In this document: positions 21,385 through 34,189 of the stretch, piece by piece
Layout of the letters: each line of letters begins with the position of its first letter
How positions within the stretch are numbered: the stretch's first letter is position 1
Assembly: GCA_018873245.2 (NCBI GenBank)
Contig: JAEMBT020000007.1
Span: 8,873,129-8,937,128, forward strand
DNA length: 64,000 nucleotides
Direction: 5' to 3'
From: Archegozetes longisetosus
Lineage: Eukaryota > Arthropoda > Arachnida > Sarcoptiformes > Trhypochthoniidae
The notes under the pieces: generated by a model
Databases searched by the model: none
What the model was told of the DNA's origin: nothing
Seen by the model: only the letters and a program-made list of their open reading frames with translations
Translations under genes and position numbers: made by a program

Positions 21385-24300
21385 GATCTGAAAATTTTGA
21401 TGATTGAATGACTCAATATTTATAATTAATTTAATCTTAAAGCATAATTGTTTATTGTCAAAAAATAAAGATATAAATCATTATTTTAAGTTTTGACGTC
21501 AGTTTCTTTTAATACGATTTTTAAGACTTTAATTTTAAACTGAAATCTAGTTGAAGAAACTTTAAGAAACTTTGTGTTGTTAAAGTGTTATTAATTAGAC
21601 CTAAGCTTAACTCGATTAAGTTAAACTAATCAATTTGATTCATACGTGAACATCGCTATTAATTAGAACTTTGATAGTCAGCCTCGTTCACAAATAACAT
21701 TTAAGTTGAGGGTGACTTCAGAAATTTCCAACTCGTAGTCTTCTACTTTAGATTTTGTCTAGATTTAGCCAATAAAACCTTAGTACAGTTAAGTTTTAAT
21801 TGCTCAGATTTCAGAACCAAGCTCTTGTTCCTTCGCATACCGACAATTTGGTTGTCACGCTTAAGCCTCAAGTGCGGTTCATCAATACTAGTGAATAACT
21901 CTAATATTAAGCGAACTTTGATCTTTTACAATGGAAAACAACTATGACAAAAGTTTTAATAATATTTAAGCTGAAAATTAGTTAAAATCGTTTACGAAAT
22001 CTATATTAAGTCTGAGAAGTCTTTTTACTTTGAAATCAGTTTTCATTGTTGATCAAGACAAGAATGTTTCGCTTACACTTCGCGACTTAGTAATCCTCGA
22101 TAGTAACAAGAAAAAGGTTGCTGCGATGTCAACCTTCCTGTTATGTACATGAATTTCTCACTAAATTTTATTTTCAATCTGCTTTTCTCTTTATACTCTG
22201 TAAGTTTTTAATATCTCCAATATTATGGTCTGGTGGAAAGCATGCCATCACAATGTAACATTTGTGGTTATTGTCAAAAATTACTTACGATTTGAGTGTA
22301 CATCTTGTTCAACAATGAAAACTAATTTCAAAATAAAATAATTTAACTGACATAGTATAGATTTTTCTTCAAGTCATGCAGAAATATCTCAATTAGTTTT
22401 CATTCAGTGACAGCTTGCGCTTCACTCAAAGATACATATAAACTCTTCAGTTTTCCTAAACAATAGAAATTTCTCTCTTATGTATGAAGCTATGTAACAG
22501 TTAATAGTATATCCTAAAAGTCCATGGGCAAGGAAAGAAGTTCCACATTATTGCCAGTATGTACTTCACTTGGAGTTCAATACAAGATTAATAGAAAAAA
22601 CACTCTGCTAATAATGTAAAACAATTGACTTATAGGACATACTATATATAGAGCCTAGAAATCAACATCGATTATAACACATGATAACACTATTTTAGCA
22701 TGAATTCAGTTGAGTTGGGAGTGCATTTGACCTCAATCAAACATTCAAAGTTTGGTAAGAGTAATGTTGGCACCTATAAGAAAAAGTTTTTAAATCAGTT
22801 TAGTTGTTTAAGCAAATAGCTACCTCGCTCCACAAATATATTCAAATTAACTCAATGCTTTGACTTGATATCGATGGTTTGCATAAATTAAACTTAATCA
22901 AAATCAAATGTTCACATTGTTTTGATGCGAGTATGTAATGAATAGAAAAAATTGCCGATTGACAAACAGAAACCAAGAAAATGATCAAATGTTAACTGTT
23001 GAGCATTCTAATCATTAATGGTTTAACATTTGAACTTTTAGGAAATCATTTTGGAGCCATAACTTTGGAGATAGTAGAGAGTTAATGGTTTTGTTGGATT
23101 GTAGTGTTTGGTAATGAGTAGTTTTCATGTAACGATTCAACTTATTTGGATTCTAAGCATTTTTTATGAGGGCTGCCCAAATGATAAATTGTTATGTAAT
23201 TCCCCTTCACTTCAACTCTTACAAAGTGTTTTTGTAATAATACATTCTTTTTAAAGTACATGAGCAGTAGAAATAGTAATTATTTAGTAATGCTGAGAGT
23301 GGAGCACTTTTTTCTTGGCCAATGGTGTATCTGAAGGGCTTTGTCTGGCACTCGATGGTCAGAGGCCATGATGTGAGAGCAGGTGCAGACGCGTGCATGC
23401 ATTCCATATTATATTTTAAATGATAAATTCAACGGAAGCTTTTCATACAAAAATGAACGCTTTTCACTATTTCAACAGTTGGAAAGCGTTTGATTTGGCC
23501 TCAGTTTTTCATTTGATTGAAAGCTAATTCGTTAAGTGTTATAAATATTATATTGGAGACTATCTTTTATTATTTTACAACTGCAACTTTTGCTACTTTG
23601 TTAGCACGTAATACGATTATTAAAGATAAACAAATTGCATTTTCAAGGACTTGTCTGATGTTTAGTGGTTTGAGATACTAGTCTTCTAACCAGAAGTTTA
23701 GGTGCAATAAAGTACCTCTTCTTTTGAGAAGACTTCTATAGTAGTGGTTTTAGGAGAAAAAATGATCGTCAATAAAATCAATAAAGCAGGTGTAGTGGAA
23801 CCAGTTTTATGTCAAATTTTATTGACTAGAATATAATATGTATTTTATTTTTGATGTCTAATTCATTGACACACACCTGCTTTCGTATTTCCTAAAGCGT
23901 TTTTTCACAGCACTAAACATACGATCAACAAAATCTCCTATAATTCAATTAATAAATTCTACTCTGCATCTATTTACGTATTAAGTAGTCTGAAACACCT
24001 TAAATATTTGCATAATCATGTAGTAATTAGCTAGTTTTCAATATGGTTTGGTGGGCAATTTGCGTTTGGCCAAACTATACATTTATAATACATTAGGCAT
24101 GACTTAATAGTTATTTATGTGCACTTGTCCGCATATTTCATTCAGTCATTTGTAGAAATCAACTTGAGCCAAACTTGTTTATAACAAAATATACTGCCCT
24201 TCTGTCAATGAATAATTGGCTGCTATTCTCGTATTTTTTATATCAAGTGATTTGGTTAAAAGCTTGCAATGTTTTCTCGAAAACAACAATTATAAGTGCG

Positions 24301-27300
24301 TGCAAAATAAGAAAAGTTCATATTTATGTTTGCCATACAATGGAAGAAACTAACGCTTCACTTGCGAGTAAAAATTTGAAGAATTGCTATTCACTTAGTA
24401 GGTCTTACTTAATTAGTTTTGATGTTTTCATTGATTGTAGTGATTATAAATAAATTTGTTGCTCAATTTCTGGTTTCTTGAGTGTTCAGTCACATTTAAA
24501 CAGCGCAAGAATGACAAAACAAAGACTCTCTTTTATCTTCGAGCAATTAATGCTCGGAAAGCACCTGATATTTGGTAGAATTGCTGCTCTACTCAACTTC
24601 CTTGACCTGCAAAAATTGCTAAAACTAAAGGGCAGGTGTAGTATAATACAAAAAGAGACGCAAACAACATGTTGCCGAAAAGTAGACTGAAAGTTAGCCA
24701 AACTGTTAATATATGATTCCGGTTGAAAAGTTGAGTAGATATTAAAGAAATATTAGTTATTATGTATGCATAAGTGAAACGCTTGTCATGAAGTCATGCT
24801 TAACCACGTGTGGTTGGCGTGTGTCAAGTTTTAAATGCCTGTTGGGCTTTATTTCCTTTCCTAAAAGGCATTACACCAAAACACCAATAATGTTAAGCCC
24901 CGACAAGCACTCTTATAAGGCTTCCTCCAAGAATTTAAAATTAAGCACATTTAACATAATGCGCAGCTTTTGTTATTCATGCTATCGAAAGCTACCACTA
25001 GTCAGAGAAAGTCTGAAGTTGTCTGCCTTACGGTAAAAAAAAACAAGTAAACAAGCGATCCATCTGTTATAAAATGGTCTTTTTGGCTAAATTACTGCAT
25101 GAATTTGAATTAGAAAACTGTGAAACTTGTTGATTAATCAACCATTCACAGTTACCACTTCGGCACAAGTTAACCATCTGCTGTCAAATTATTATCTTCG
25201 CATTTCAAACCTGTTACACCTCTTTCTAAAAAATTATTTAATTGCCTCTAACCTTAAATTATAATCTCAATGTAATACTTAATTGAATGGTTGGAGCAGA
25301 TCAAAGGTTTAGCTCTTTCTATGTAATTACTAAACGTAAGATTTGCTGAAAGTTACCCCATTTTACCTATAGTTCTCGAGAAATCCATCATCTAATCATT
25401 ATAAAGATAATTTCAACTGCAGTCCTATCAGTTTGATCTCTGGATTTTGGGTAAATTGCTGCTTAAAAACTCAAACAAATGGATAAATTTGACTTAATTG
25501 CACTTTTATAGAGGTCTAATTAGCCATTTTATCGAAGAAGAGAGTTGAGGAACGATTGTATCATCAATACTATTTGGAAACTACAGATGATTTTCCAAAA
25601 CTAATTACTGATTTACTAAATTCATGAATTTTTGTCCTTCACACAATAAACCTAATTAATTGCAAGTTTTCAAAGTAAAACTAATCGATTAATTTTGATC
25701 GTTAGATATTTTATCAGTAGTTAATTGATGTATTATAAATTTGAAACTGAGGTACAAATTTTTATGATAACATGCTTTGGAAATTGATTATTGCAATATA
25801 TAGATTTCCAAAAAGTCAATACGCAATTTTCATTATTAATGGTAGTTTTTCACTCGGAAGTTCGCCTAATGTGCTTTTATTAGGAAATTAAAGTATAGGA
25901 TTATTACGCGTGCTAATACACTTATTAAAGTTCGTTGAAAGTATAGCAAAGTAATTAATATCTTGCACAACACGCTCTCTACTTAACTCAATATTAAATT
26001 ATTATTGCGCTTCACAAATCAATGATTAAAGCTCTAGATTTCAAAAATACAACTAATTTTCAGATTAAATATAGGTTAAAACTTTTTATCAAATATTTCC
26101 CATTCAAACAGATTTAAGGAGAGCTTGACTTAATCTTGAAGATAATTATAGTCGAAAGCGAATGCTTCGCATAAGGATGGAATTTATTCGCAAAAATTTA
26201 GTTGAATTCAAGCTTATATTTAGTAAGAATCATACATAAAAAAACTATTTAGCACAAAACAGATTGTAGAAAATAAATTCCTATTCATATTAAGAACAAC
26301 TTAATGTCTAATTAAGTTTTCAATTTTCAAAATTATGACTTTCCTGCAGTGAGAGTTTGATTTCAGGATAATATTCAATATTTTGTTAATGACTACTAAA
26401 TTTTAGTCTTTGAGATCTTTTCAGTTCAAATTTACAAATAGTATTTGATTTAAAGTTTGATTTGATTTAAACTGCAGTTCAATAACGATAAATAATCTAT
26501 TGTGAGAAATTTGGAAAACAGAGTTTTCGTGTGTGAAGGACTGCGTAATTTGTTCTGAATCTCAGTCTCTTATTCGTCAAGTGCTTCAGTTCGATCAATT
26601 CTTGCGTGTGGGTTGTGAACAACTTCTCCTCTGCTTTCTATAGACCTTAATGAGACTCAGAGAAGACCAGTTTCAGCATGAAATTCTTTATTCACTTTGG
26701 TAGACCAAATTAAAGGACCGCTATTTTAGCGGCAAAGAATTAAGGTTTTGTTATTTTGATAAATTATAGAAAGTGGATTGAAGTATCATTGAATCATTGG
26801 TAGCGTTGTAATCATCGAACTCAATCACTTTTCAAAGACTTATCCAAAAGTTCAGTTTCAACTCAATGTATACTTACTCAAAAGTATGATTTGCTCGATA
26901 TATAAATCGGATTACCATAAACTTTAATGAATAATACTGGAAAAGATACGCCATATCGTAGCAGACTTCGATTCTCTAAAAATAGATGCTCTAAAATTGA
27001 GCACACTCATGTTCTAAATTAGTTTGGTTAAGTTTGACAAATGGAAATGGACTTTCAATTTAGCATACATGTTACCGAAACAAAAGCCGCGTTATGCCTA
27101 ATTTGATGTTGAGTACAAGCGGAAGAATGGTTTTAGTAATTAGTTGTTCATTGTTTTGTGAAAAGCATTAATTAAGCTAAATTTGATAGTAAAGCCATTA
27201 AGATGGAAACTCCTGTTATGGGATAGGATCGAGTTTATGGTGAAATATTAGCAATAATTCGACAGAAAACATGTAGCCATCGATGGCATACTATAGAGGC

Positions 27301-28954
27301 AGGTGTCTCGCAGCCGACTATAAACGGCAGTTATTTTAGTTAATAACAAAAGAGAAGGGAAACAGTATGAGTGGTGTAATATTGTTCGATGGCCTCAAGC
27401 AAACCGTGATTGAGATAACGGTTGGACAGTATATCATATTCATAGAGCAAAGGCTTCACGCACTCGAACCAGATCGGTCTTTAAGATAAAGACAAGCATA
27501 AATTTGAGAATTAGATGAAACACATTGGATGCAAAGTTAGAGATGTGCTAACTGCCAGAGTGACCCGTTATTGGCAGTGAAAATGCAAGCTTCCGATTAG
27601 ATTTGTTGATCATCCATCCAAATCAAGGTTGAAACCGGATGCATATGGAGCAAGTGGTCGGATCAGGAGGAGCAGAACTTATGCCAATATTGTGCAGATA
27701 TTCTAATACAAGAGTAGATAGATTGAGCAAATATATTAGGTCTTTATTCATGCAGATGTTGATGGGGTGCAGTTGAACGCACAATTACAGCTCTAAAATG
27801 ATTCGGCGCGTGCCAGTAATCAAGCATCTTTTACTCTGTGCAACTTGTGCTTTTCTAACGCGTTCCGATCCCTTCTCTCTATTGTCAACTTTAGACAATC
27901 TGCTAGTTTATCGTTTAGAAAGTGCATTTCATTACAATAGGCTCAATAACGGCATTCGTCTATAGTAGGAATGCATCTGTGGTGGCGTTGGGGTAATGGA
28001 GATCAAGTTTGGCCATGTCTGCTATGGTTTATAATAATGCACCCGCTCCTTGTTATTCAAAGTTAGTGCAGACTTATAGCTTTCCAAAGTAGGGAATAGA
28101 AGAGCGCGCGTGCGAGCACGTACTAGAATGGGTGTCGCGTGCCTGAACGCACCTGCCATTACAGGGCTTGCTATTCGTACACACTATTAGCCCTAGTAAC
28201 AAATGTACAGTACAGTACAGCTGCCTTTTATGCTTTATGCCATAGCATTGACAGTTTAGAGCAGGTGAGAGAGCAAGTCAGTCAACGAAGCTTATGGTAA
28301 ATACTGGTCCAGCTCTCACAACAACCAGCCCTGTTTTAGTAATTCCGTCGTCGGTAATGCATCCGTTCGGTTCTGTGGGCATTGTATTTAGATTTTGGGG
28401 AATATGACATCAGGCCTTCCATAATAACTAGTAGGAAGTGGAACAATACTTTAATAAATTAACGACATGTGCCTTTGCATGATATTTGAGCTTTTAAATT
28501 ATGAAACAGAAAATTGTTTGCTGTAATTTTTTAGCATTAGATCTACAACAGTACACGGCATACAATTTGGCTTTTCTGCATTCTATTTGTTTCTTTTATC
28601 TTTCGCCTCCCATGTAATTACATTAATGTATTGTCTATGAACTAACGTTTAATAAATAATGGCTCCAAAAATCAGCCTAAAATGTATTTCGGATGCGTCA
28701 CGACTTGGTATCAAGTAATTAGGGCAATATGCCTGAGCTTTACTTTTTAGAAGATCGCATTCTCTTCACTTGTTTATGAAATTTGATTTATTTTCATAAC
28801 GATATCACGCTTTTTAGGAAAGTGTGAGACCACTACATGAGGACTGCATGCATTTTCATCTATTTATTATTTTTAGATTCAAGGCAACAACTTTGTATCA
28901 GTTAAAGCATTTAGCTGAAGATGCACCTGGTATTAGGGCTTGTACTCGAGTTTT

Positions 28955-28978
28955 AATAATAATAATAATAATAATAAT
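28955..28978. repeat. (AAT)n microsatellite
   Basis: About eight uninterrupted AAT units. Confidence 0.9.
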
Positions 28979-30422
28979 TCAATGAAGAATAAGAAGCGAA
29001 ACATTTTCACCTGGTTTCAGATATTAGACTTCACTTTATAAGAGAGGCAAAACACGTGCCCATAAATGAATGTATGGAACTGTGGCCACGCTTCCGATTC
29101 GTGACATATGGAACCAGCGCCTCACTATCGGCTCACTTCAACAACAAAGGAGAACCACCATAACTGGTGTGCTGTTTATTTGTTACATACACTAAACTTT
29201 CTTGTTAGAAGTACGTGCATCTCATGTCGCGCGTGCAGCTGTAGGCGATATCTTTTTCTTTAGCTTCAGGTTTTTAAATTTCCAACTTTTAAATTGCATA
29301 GCTTTGGCTCGACCGGACTTGCTCCGCACCGAAACCACCTGTCATGTCATGACTCATGCCAACCAATGCATGTACACTTCTTAAGGAATTGTGCTTCATT
29401 AGAGTCAATGATTATGACTTGAAAAAAGAATTATTGATTTGAGGTCGAAAGAAGCACTAATTTTCTGAGAGTTTCTTCACATTTTGGTATATGTTGTAAG
29501 ATAAAAGTTGAGCATATCGTAAAATAATTGGTGGTTTATGCGCCTGTAAATCATGCTCTGTTGCGCATTCGCTAACATTATTTTCAGCCCAACCTTATTA
29601 TGTAATGAAAGCACGCTATATAACAGTTTTAACAAAGCATAATATATTTTTAAACAAAAAACTTCAACTAATTTTAAAACAAATTTGGTTTAGCCACGCA
29701 TTTCATGATGATCATAAATTGATCAATTAAAAAGTGGTCAATAATTTTCATCGAAGTCATTCAGTCTGAATGATGGTAAGGTGTCTATGAAAATGACCCA
29801 AAAGTTGTTTGACGTGTGCGTTTTGGCTAATAGTGGCCCAGAAGTTATTTCACGTGTATGTTTTGGCTGAAAAGCACGTTCTAGCAGAGAAGGTGGAAAA
29901 GGGAAACGCGTGTCAGCCAAAGAACACACCAGTGCTTGAGGCAGAAAATTGTTTGCAGAGGAAACATAAGGTCGGAACGTGTGGCGGACATAATGCAAAA
30001 ACTAAGACGCGCTTTGCATTTAAAGAGCTGTGAGATGGAAAGAAAGGTAAAGAAATGGAAAGAAATTTGAGGCATCGATTTGACGACCACCTGTTGTCTG
30101 CACGCGCCTCAATGACGGAGGCAAGAGATGTGACTCGAATAAGTAATTTTTGCTAAAATATAATAATCAAATTCAATCAGTATTCCAGCTACAGGTTAAA
30201 AGAATATATACATTTGTTTGTCTTCAGTTTTTATTACTTCTTTGAATCTTCAATCGTATATAATGCTCATGTGCTTAGGGTCGGCCGAGTTTTTGCAAAC
30301 TTTTTCACCCCTGCCGTGACATTAAGTATTTTCTTGATCTTAGAGCAGAAGCTTTGCAGCACTTTTTTAAATGGTTCGGTTCTAATGATGATAATAGGAG
30401 TGCCTTTGGGACTAACTCAGGC

Positions 30423-30451
<29 letters not shown>
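30423..30451. repeat. (CT)n microsatellite
   Basis: Uninterrupted CT tract of about 29 bp. Confidence 0.95.
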
Positions 30452-30453
<2 letters not shown>

Positions 30454-33400
30454 CCGAATCCCTTTGAACACCTGACATAAAAAATAGTAAGATATGAGGG
30501 GCACAACTCACACAACACAACAACTGGCAGGGACAGGTTGATCATAAACATGAAAAACAAAGGATGGTTTTATGAGTTAAGTTGAATTTGGTGGAGTTGC
30601 GTTTGGACATTAAAAGGTGATTACCCCTGACCCTACACACAAACATAGACAGAGGAGATTTGAACATTCATGTTATGTATGCCCATATTGGAAAAGGTCT
30701 ATTGCCCTGAAAGTGCTCTTTTCTTTGTCCTCTGCCTCCTAGAAATTCAACCACAAGTTATTGAACCATTAATATCCGGATATTCTTCTTCCACAATAGC
30801 TCTTCTATATTGAGCAAACAGGTGAACATTTCAAACGGAAGGTCCTAAAAGTGGTCTTTCGAAAATGATTCTTATTTTTGCAGTATTTTCAAAAAAAACC
30901 AGAAGGAAATAATTATAAGGATTTAAAGTCGAATATAATTAATCACACAAAGACTCAAAGGCTGAATGGTCGCACTCTTTTCAAATGGCAGAAGTCCTTG
31001 ATGTGGAACAGGTGAACCCTTTTTTGCATTGAGTGTTAGAATTATGTCCAAGTTTTAGCGCTTGAAGGCACTGCCGCTTAGGGGGAGTTCTGGGGGAATC
31101 CTAGAGGGAGGTCCACTTGTGAGTTATGCTGACAATATAGTAAAGTGTTCTCTAGTAATTCTTATGTTAGATATTGGAAATCGATCGCACAATATTGAGC
31201 TATCCATTCAGCTCACCCTAAGTTGGACTTTACAAGGGGGAAGCAGGTGGTGCACTTTTTTTAAACATTCAAATTCTTTTATCGTCCCTTATTCCTTCTT
31301 GTGAACCTCAAATCTTAGAGCAGGTAAACTTTTCTCTCCTTTTACTCTTTTGTCCTTCATATAAATCGCATTGTTCGATGTCCTGCCTGTGACCCTGGAC
31401 TCAGACAATTTCTATTGTTAACCATAAGTTACTCTTCCGCTCGTCTTAAGTTATATGAAGAATGTATGAATGCGTGCACCTTACATATGCATACACCAGA
31501 TTTGTCGACCAACATCGCATCAATGTGTGTCTCTTTGCAGTTAAGTCTCAAATAAATCTCGAGGAAGTAATTTGGGAAATGCACCTTCTCTTAAACTGCC
31601 ATATGTTGCTAAATGTCACATCAGCCCTAGCGTATCATCTCCACTTTGCTTTAGCTTTTCAACAAAACAACCAACTAATTCTGGATTAAACAGAATAACT
31701 CAGTCATGTCACTAAATTGATAAATTCTCCTGAAACAGGACGAGTCGCACAACTGTGTGCTCTATTTTGATTAAATCAGTCCTTATCCAGTGTGACATTT
31801 AGTGTTGGGTACAGATATTTGCGAAATAAGTTTCAACAATAAAATAAAGTACTTTTGTGCAGAGCATTACATAACTCGATTCCTTCATTGACCTGAGACA
31901 TTCAAAAGCTTGATTTGTATGGACTTTGGGGCTTAGAGGCCAAACCAAGTTAACATAGGCTGAAAGATGTTCAGTATTTCATGTCCACTAATGTCCGCCT
32001 TCTCTTTTTTAGATTTCAGTTGAAAATTGAATGTATTGTCGTGTAAATGACTAAGAAAGCGTCGTTTACTATAGTATGTAAGAACTGGGAGGGACTCTTA
32101 GGTATGTATTTCTTTAGGAAAGAATTGAAATTGCATAGAAAGAATTCCATTGAAAGAATAAAGCGTAGCAGGTTCTCTATTTTTCACAACAACCCCACTT
32201 AGGAATGCCACCGAAAAACATGATGCCATACTGTACCAACTTATCAACATGCGGCTACTCTGCTTGCATTTTATGCCTGCTATATCACCAGTTATGCGGG
32301 TTTACATACTGTACTTATCACTAATCTATTATAAATCAGTTTCTATTCTGTTCATTAACTAACTTAACAAAATGCTAACTCAAAGCATAAGTCCTTGTTA
32401 AGTCTATCTTCACTTATTAGGCTTATCTCAACATCTTACGAGACGCAAAATTTGGTTTTAATTATAGAGATCAACAAACATGGTGTTAAGCTTGCAGTGT
32501 TTTGTATGTAAATATGATGGTTTTTTGCATTTTTATTTCTTGTACTTTAGTGCTATCTTCTGAAGTTTCTTACTTTTGAAAAATGATACAGAAATAGAGG
32601 ACTAAGAAGAAGACTGAAAAATATTGAGAGAAAACACCTGTTCATGTGTTTTCGGTTAAAATAATCGTAGTCTCTGTCAGTGTTTGGTGGTCAGCGTTAT
32701 GGTTAGCCCCAGAGAAGTATCGAAAAGCGACTACTAGTAAGTAAGTGAGTCCCTTAGCAGAGACAAGTGACCACTCCTTAACAAACAGAGCAATTCATTG
32801 ACCCCTTTTCGAATGGTCTCAAGAGAGAAAGTGAACGTAAATTTACTTCACAATTGGCTCAGTCAAGATAAATCTTAAGCCCTCTCGCAGAGATTTAAAA
32901 CAGAAAGTATTCACTGTATTAGGCATTACTTTAAGCAAAAGTCTTTCCAAGGCTGAAGTGTTTGTCGGTTAGAGATCTAACACCGATGGCTACAACTGAA
33001 TAGTTTATTGTCGACGATAGTGTTTTTGCTCATTCATTCATTTTTCAGATGACTTCAATAGCTTCAGATGAATATTGATCACTTACATGCAGTGATCATT
33101 CTCTAGATTTTTTACTATTTAGTTCAGTTGCATAAAAGTTTTCAAGTCAGTCAGACATCAGTAGTCACCAAAAAATGATCAGACCATCTGTGCTTAGATG
33201 ATGAAGTAAACTCTTTTAGGTTGGATATGGATTTTAATATACATAACTCAGTGTCAATAGAATGATGGATCCCCAAAGGGTTGAATACCGTTGAAAGGCT
33301 ATAGAACGACGATGTCATAAATGTTATAAAGGCCGAGTATATAATAATGAGAACCCATGAATTTATAAAACTTCCCACGGATTCTCCAATGATGGCATCT

Positions 33401-33504
33401 CGACCATAAATGTAGCGGCATATAATAAGCCATTGGTTATTGTGGAGCATATAAAATCGATTTTAGTCAAATGATATGTTGGTTTTTTTCAATTAACAAA
33501 ATGA

Positions 33505-33507
<3 letters not shown>

Positions 33508-33545
<38 letters not shown>
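33508..33545. repeat. (GA)n microsatellite
   Basis: Uninterrupted GA tract of about 38 bp, roughly 550 bp upstream of the snail TATA box. Confidence 0.95.
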
Positions 33546-33548
<3 letters not shown>

Positions 33549-34093
33549 ATATGAAACAATATTTTATGAGCAAGACTATCTAATTTGGTTGAAGTAATTG
33601 CTAGTGTAATAGTAGTAATATTCCACCTGTACTGTAAAGCACAGCAGAATAACTCAAATTGGCTGTAGTGTCTCCTCTCCACAATCGCTAATGTAATCGT
33701 TTGAGACTTATTGCTGTTATCCCAACCCAATAATGTCCCAAAGCGTATTTGATCCCCTTTTGTCATTCAGAAGTTGATATCCCTTTTTGAAGTCTCCCTG
33801 TATGTTAGTTAAGAGCAGCACTACTCTGATGGAAGTATATGCAGCTGCCATTAAAAAAGTGGGGGAAAATGAATACCTGCTCTGTGATTGGGCCGGCTTT
33901 CAATGCATAGGGTTGTGGTTGGGCCAAACTCACTGTCGTCCACCTGCCTTGAATGCCGCTGGACTGGCAGCTCAGTCTCAGATAGACATTACTCGCGCAC
34001 TGATCCTCACTTGATGTACGGATCGCTCCATAACGTGTCGCATCGTTTAGTAATTCTCTCAAATATAACACACTATAACTGAATTAGTGCTCC

Positions 34094-34130
34094 TATAAAA
34101 AGGTTCACTCGTACTGTTTCTACTTCAGTG
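34094..34130 (+). promoter_or_regulatory. Candidate snail core promoter (TATA + initiator)
   Basis: TATAAAAAG starts at 34094, and TCAGTG, a good arthropod initiator (TCAKTY-like), lies at 34125-34130. The initiator A (34127) is 33 bp after the first T of the TATA box, close to the usual spacing. This predicts a 5' UTR of about 63 nt before the ATG at 34190. Confidence 0.6.
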
Positions 34131-34189
34131 CCAAAGTTGTGTTGCGTCTGATTTGTGTCTCTAAACCTTATCTGTCTTTTGTGCCAACA

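Larger units (their letters stand above)
21385..34093. other. 12.7-kb gene-free region upstream of snail
   Basis: No coding sequence, tRNA or complete transposon that I can support. Open frames are short and unlike known proteins. From about 23.3 kb onward CAGGTG/CACCTG words become frequent. GC content rises visibly in patches around 27.2-28.4, 29.0-30.1 and 33.8-34.1 kb. A pair of imperfect direct repeats (GTTTGACGTGTGCGTTTTGGCT and a variant) occurs at about 29805-29872. Most likely regulatory or intergenic DNA of snail. Confidence 0.5.

Noticed and set aside
24175..25036. Several short open frames that might form exons of one gene
   Set aside because: I found no consistent splice phase, no conserved motif and no similarity.
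27170..28350. GC-richer stretch considered as a decayed Tc1/mariner transposase
   Set aside because: Conceptual reading in the frames I tried shows no catalytic D-D-D/E context or helix-turn-helix pattern.
33787..34014. 75-codon open frame just upstream of the snail promoter
   Set aside because: No ATG context or similarity, and an overlapping opposite-strand frame of the same length exists; the local GC increase explains the open frames.
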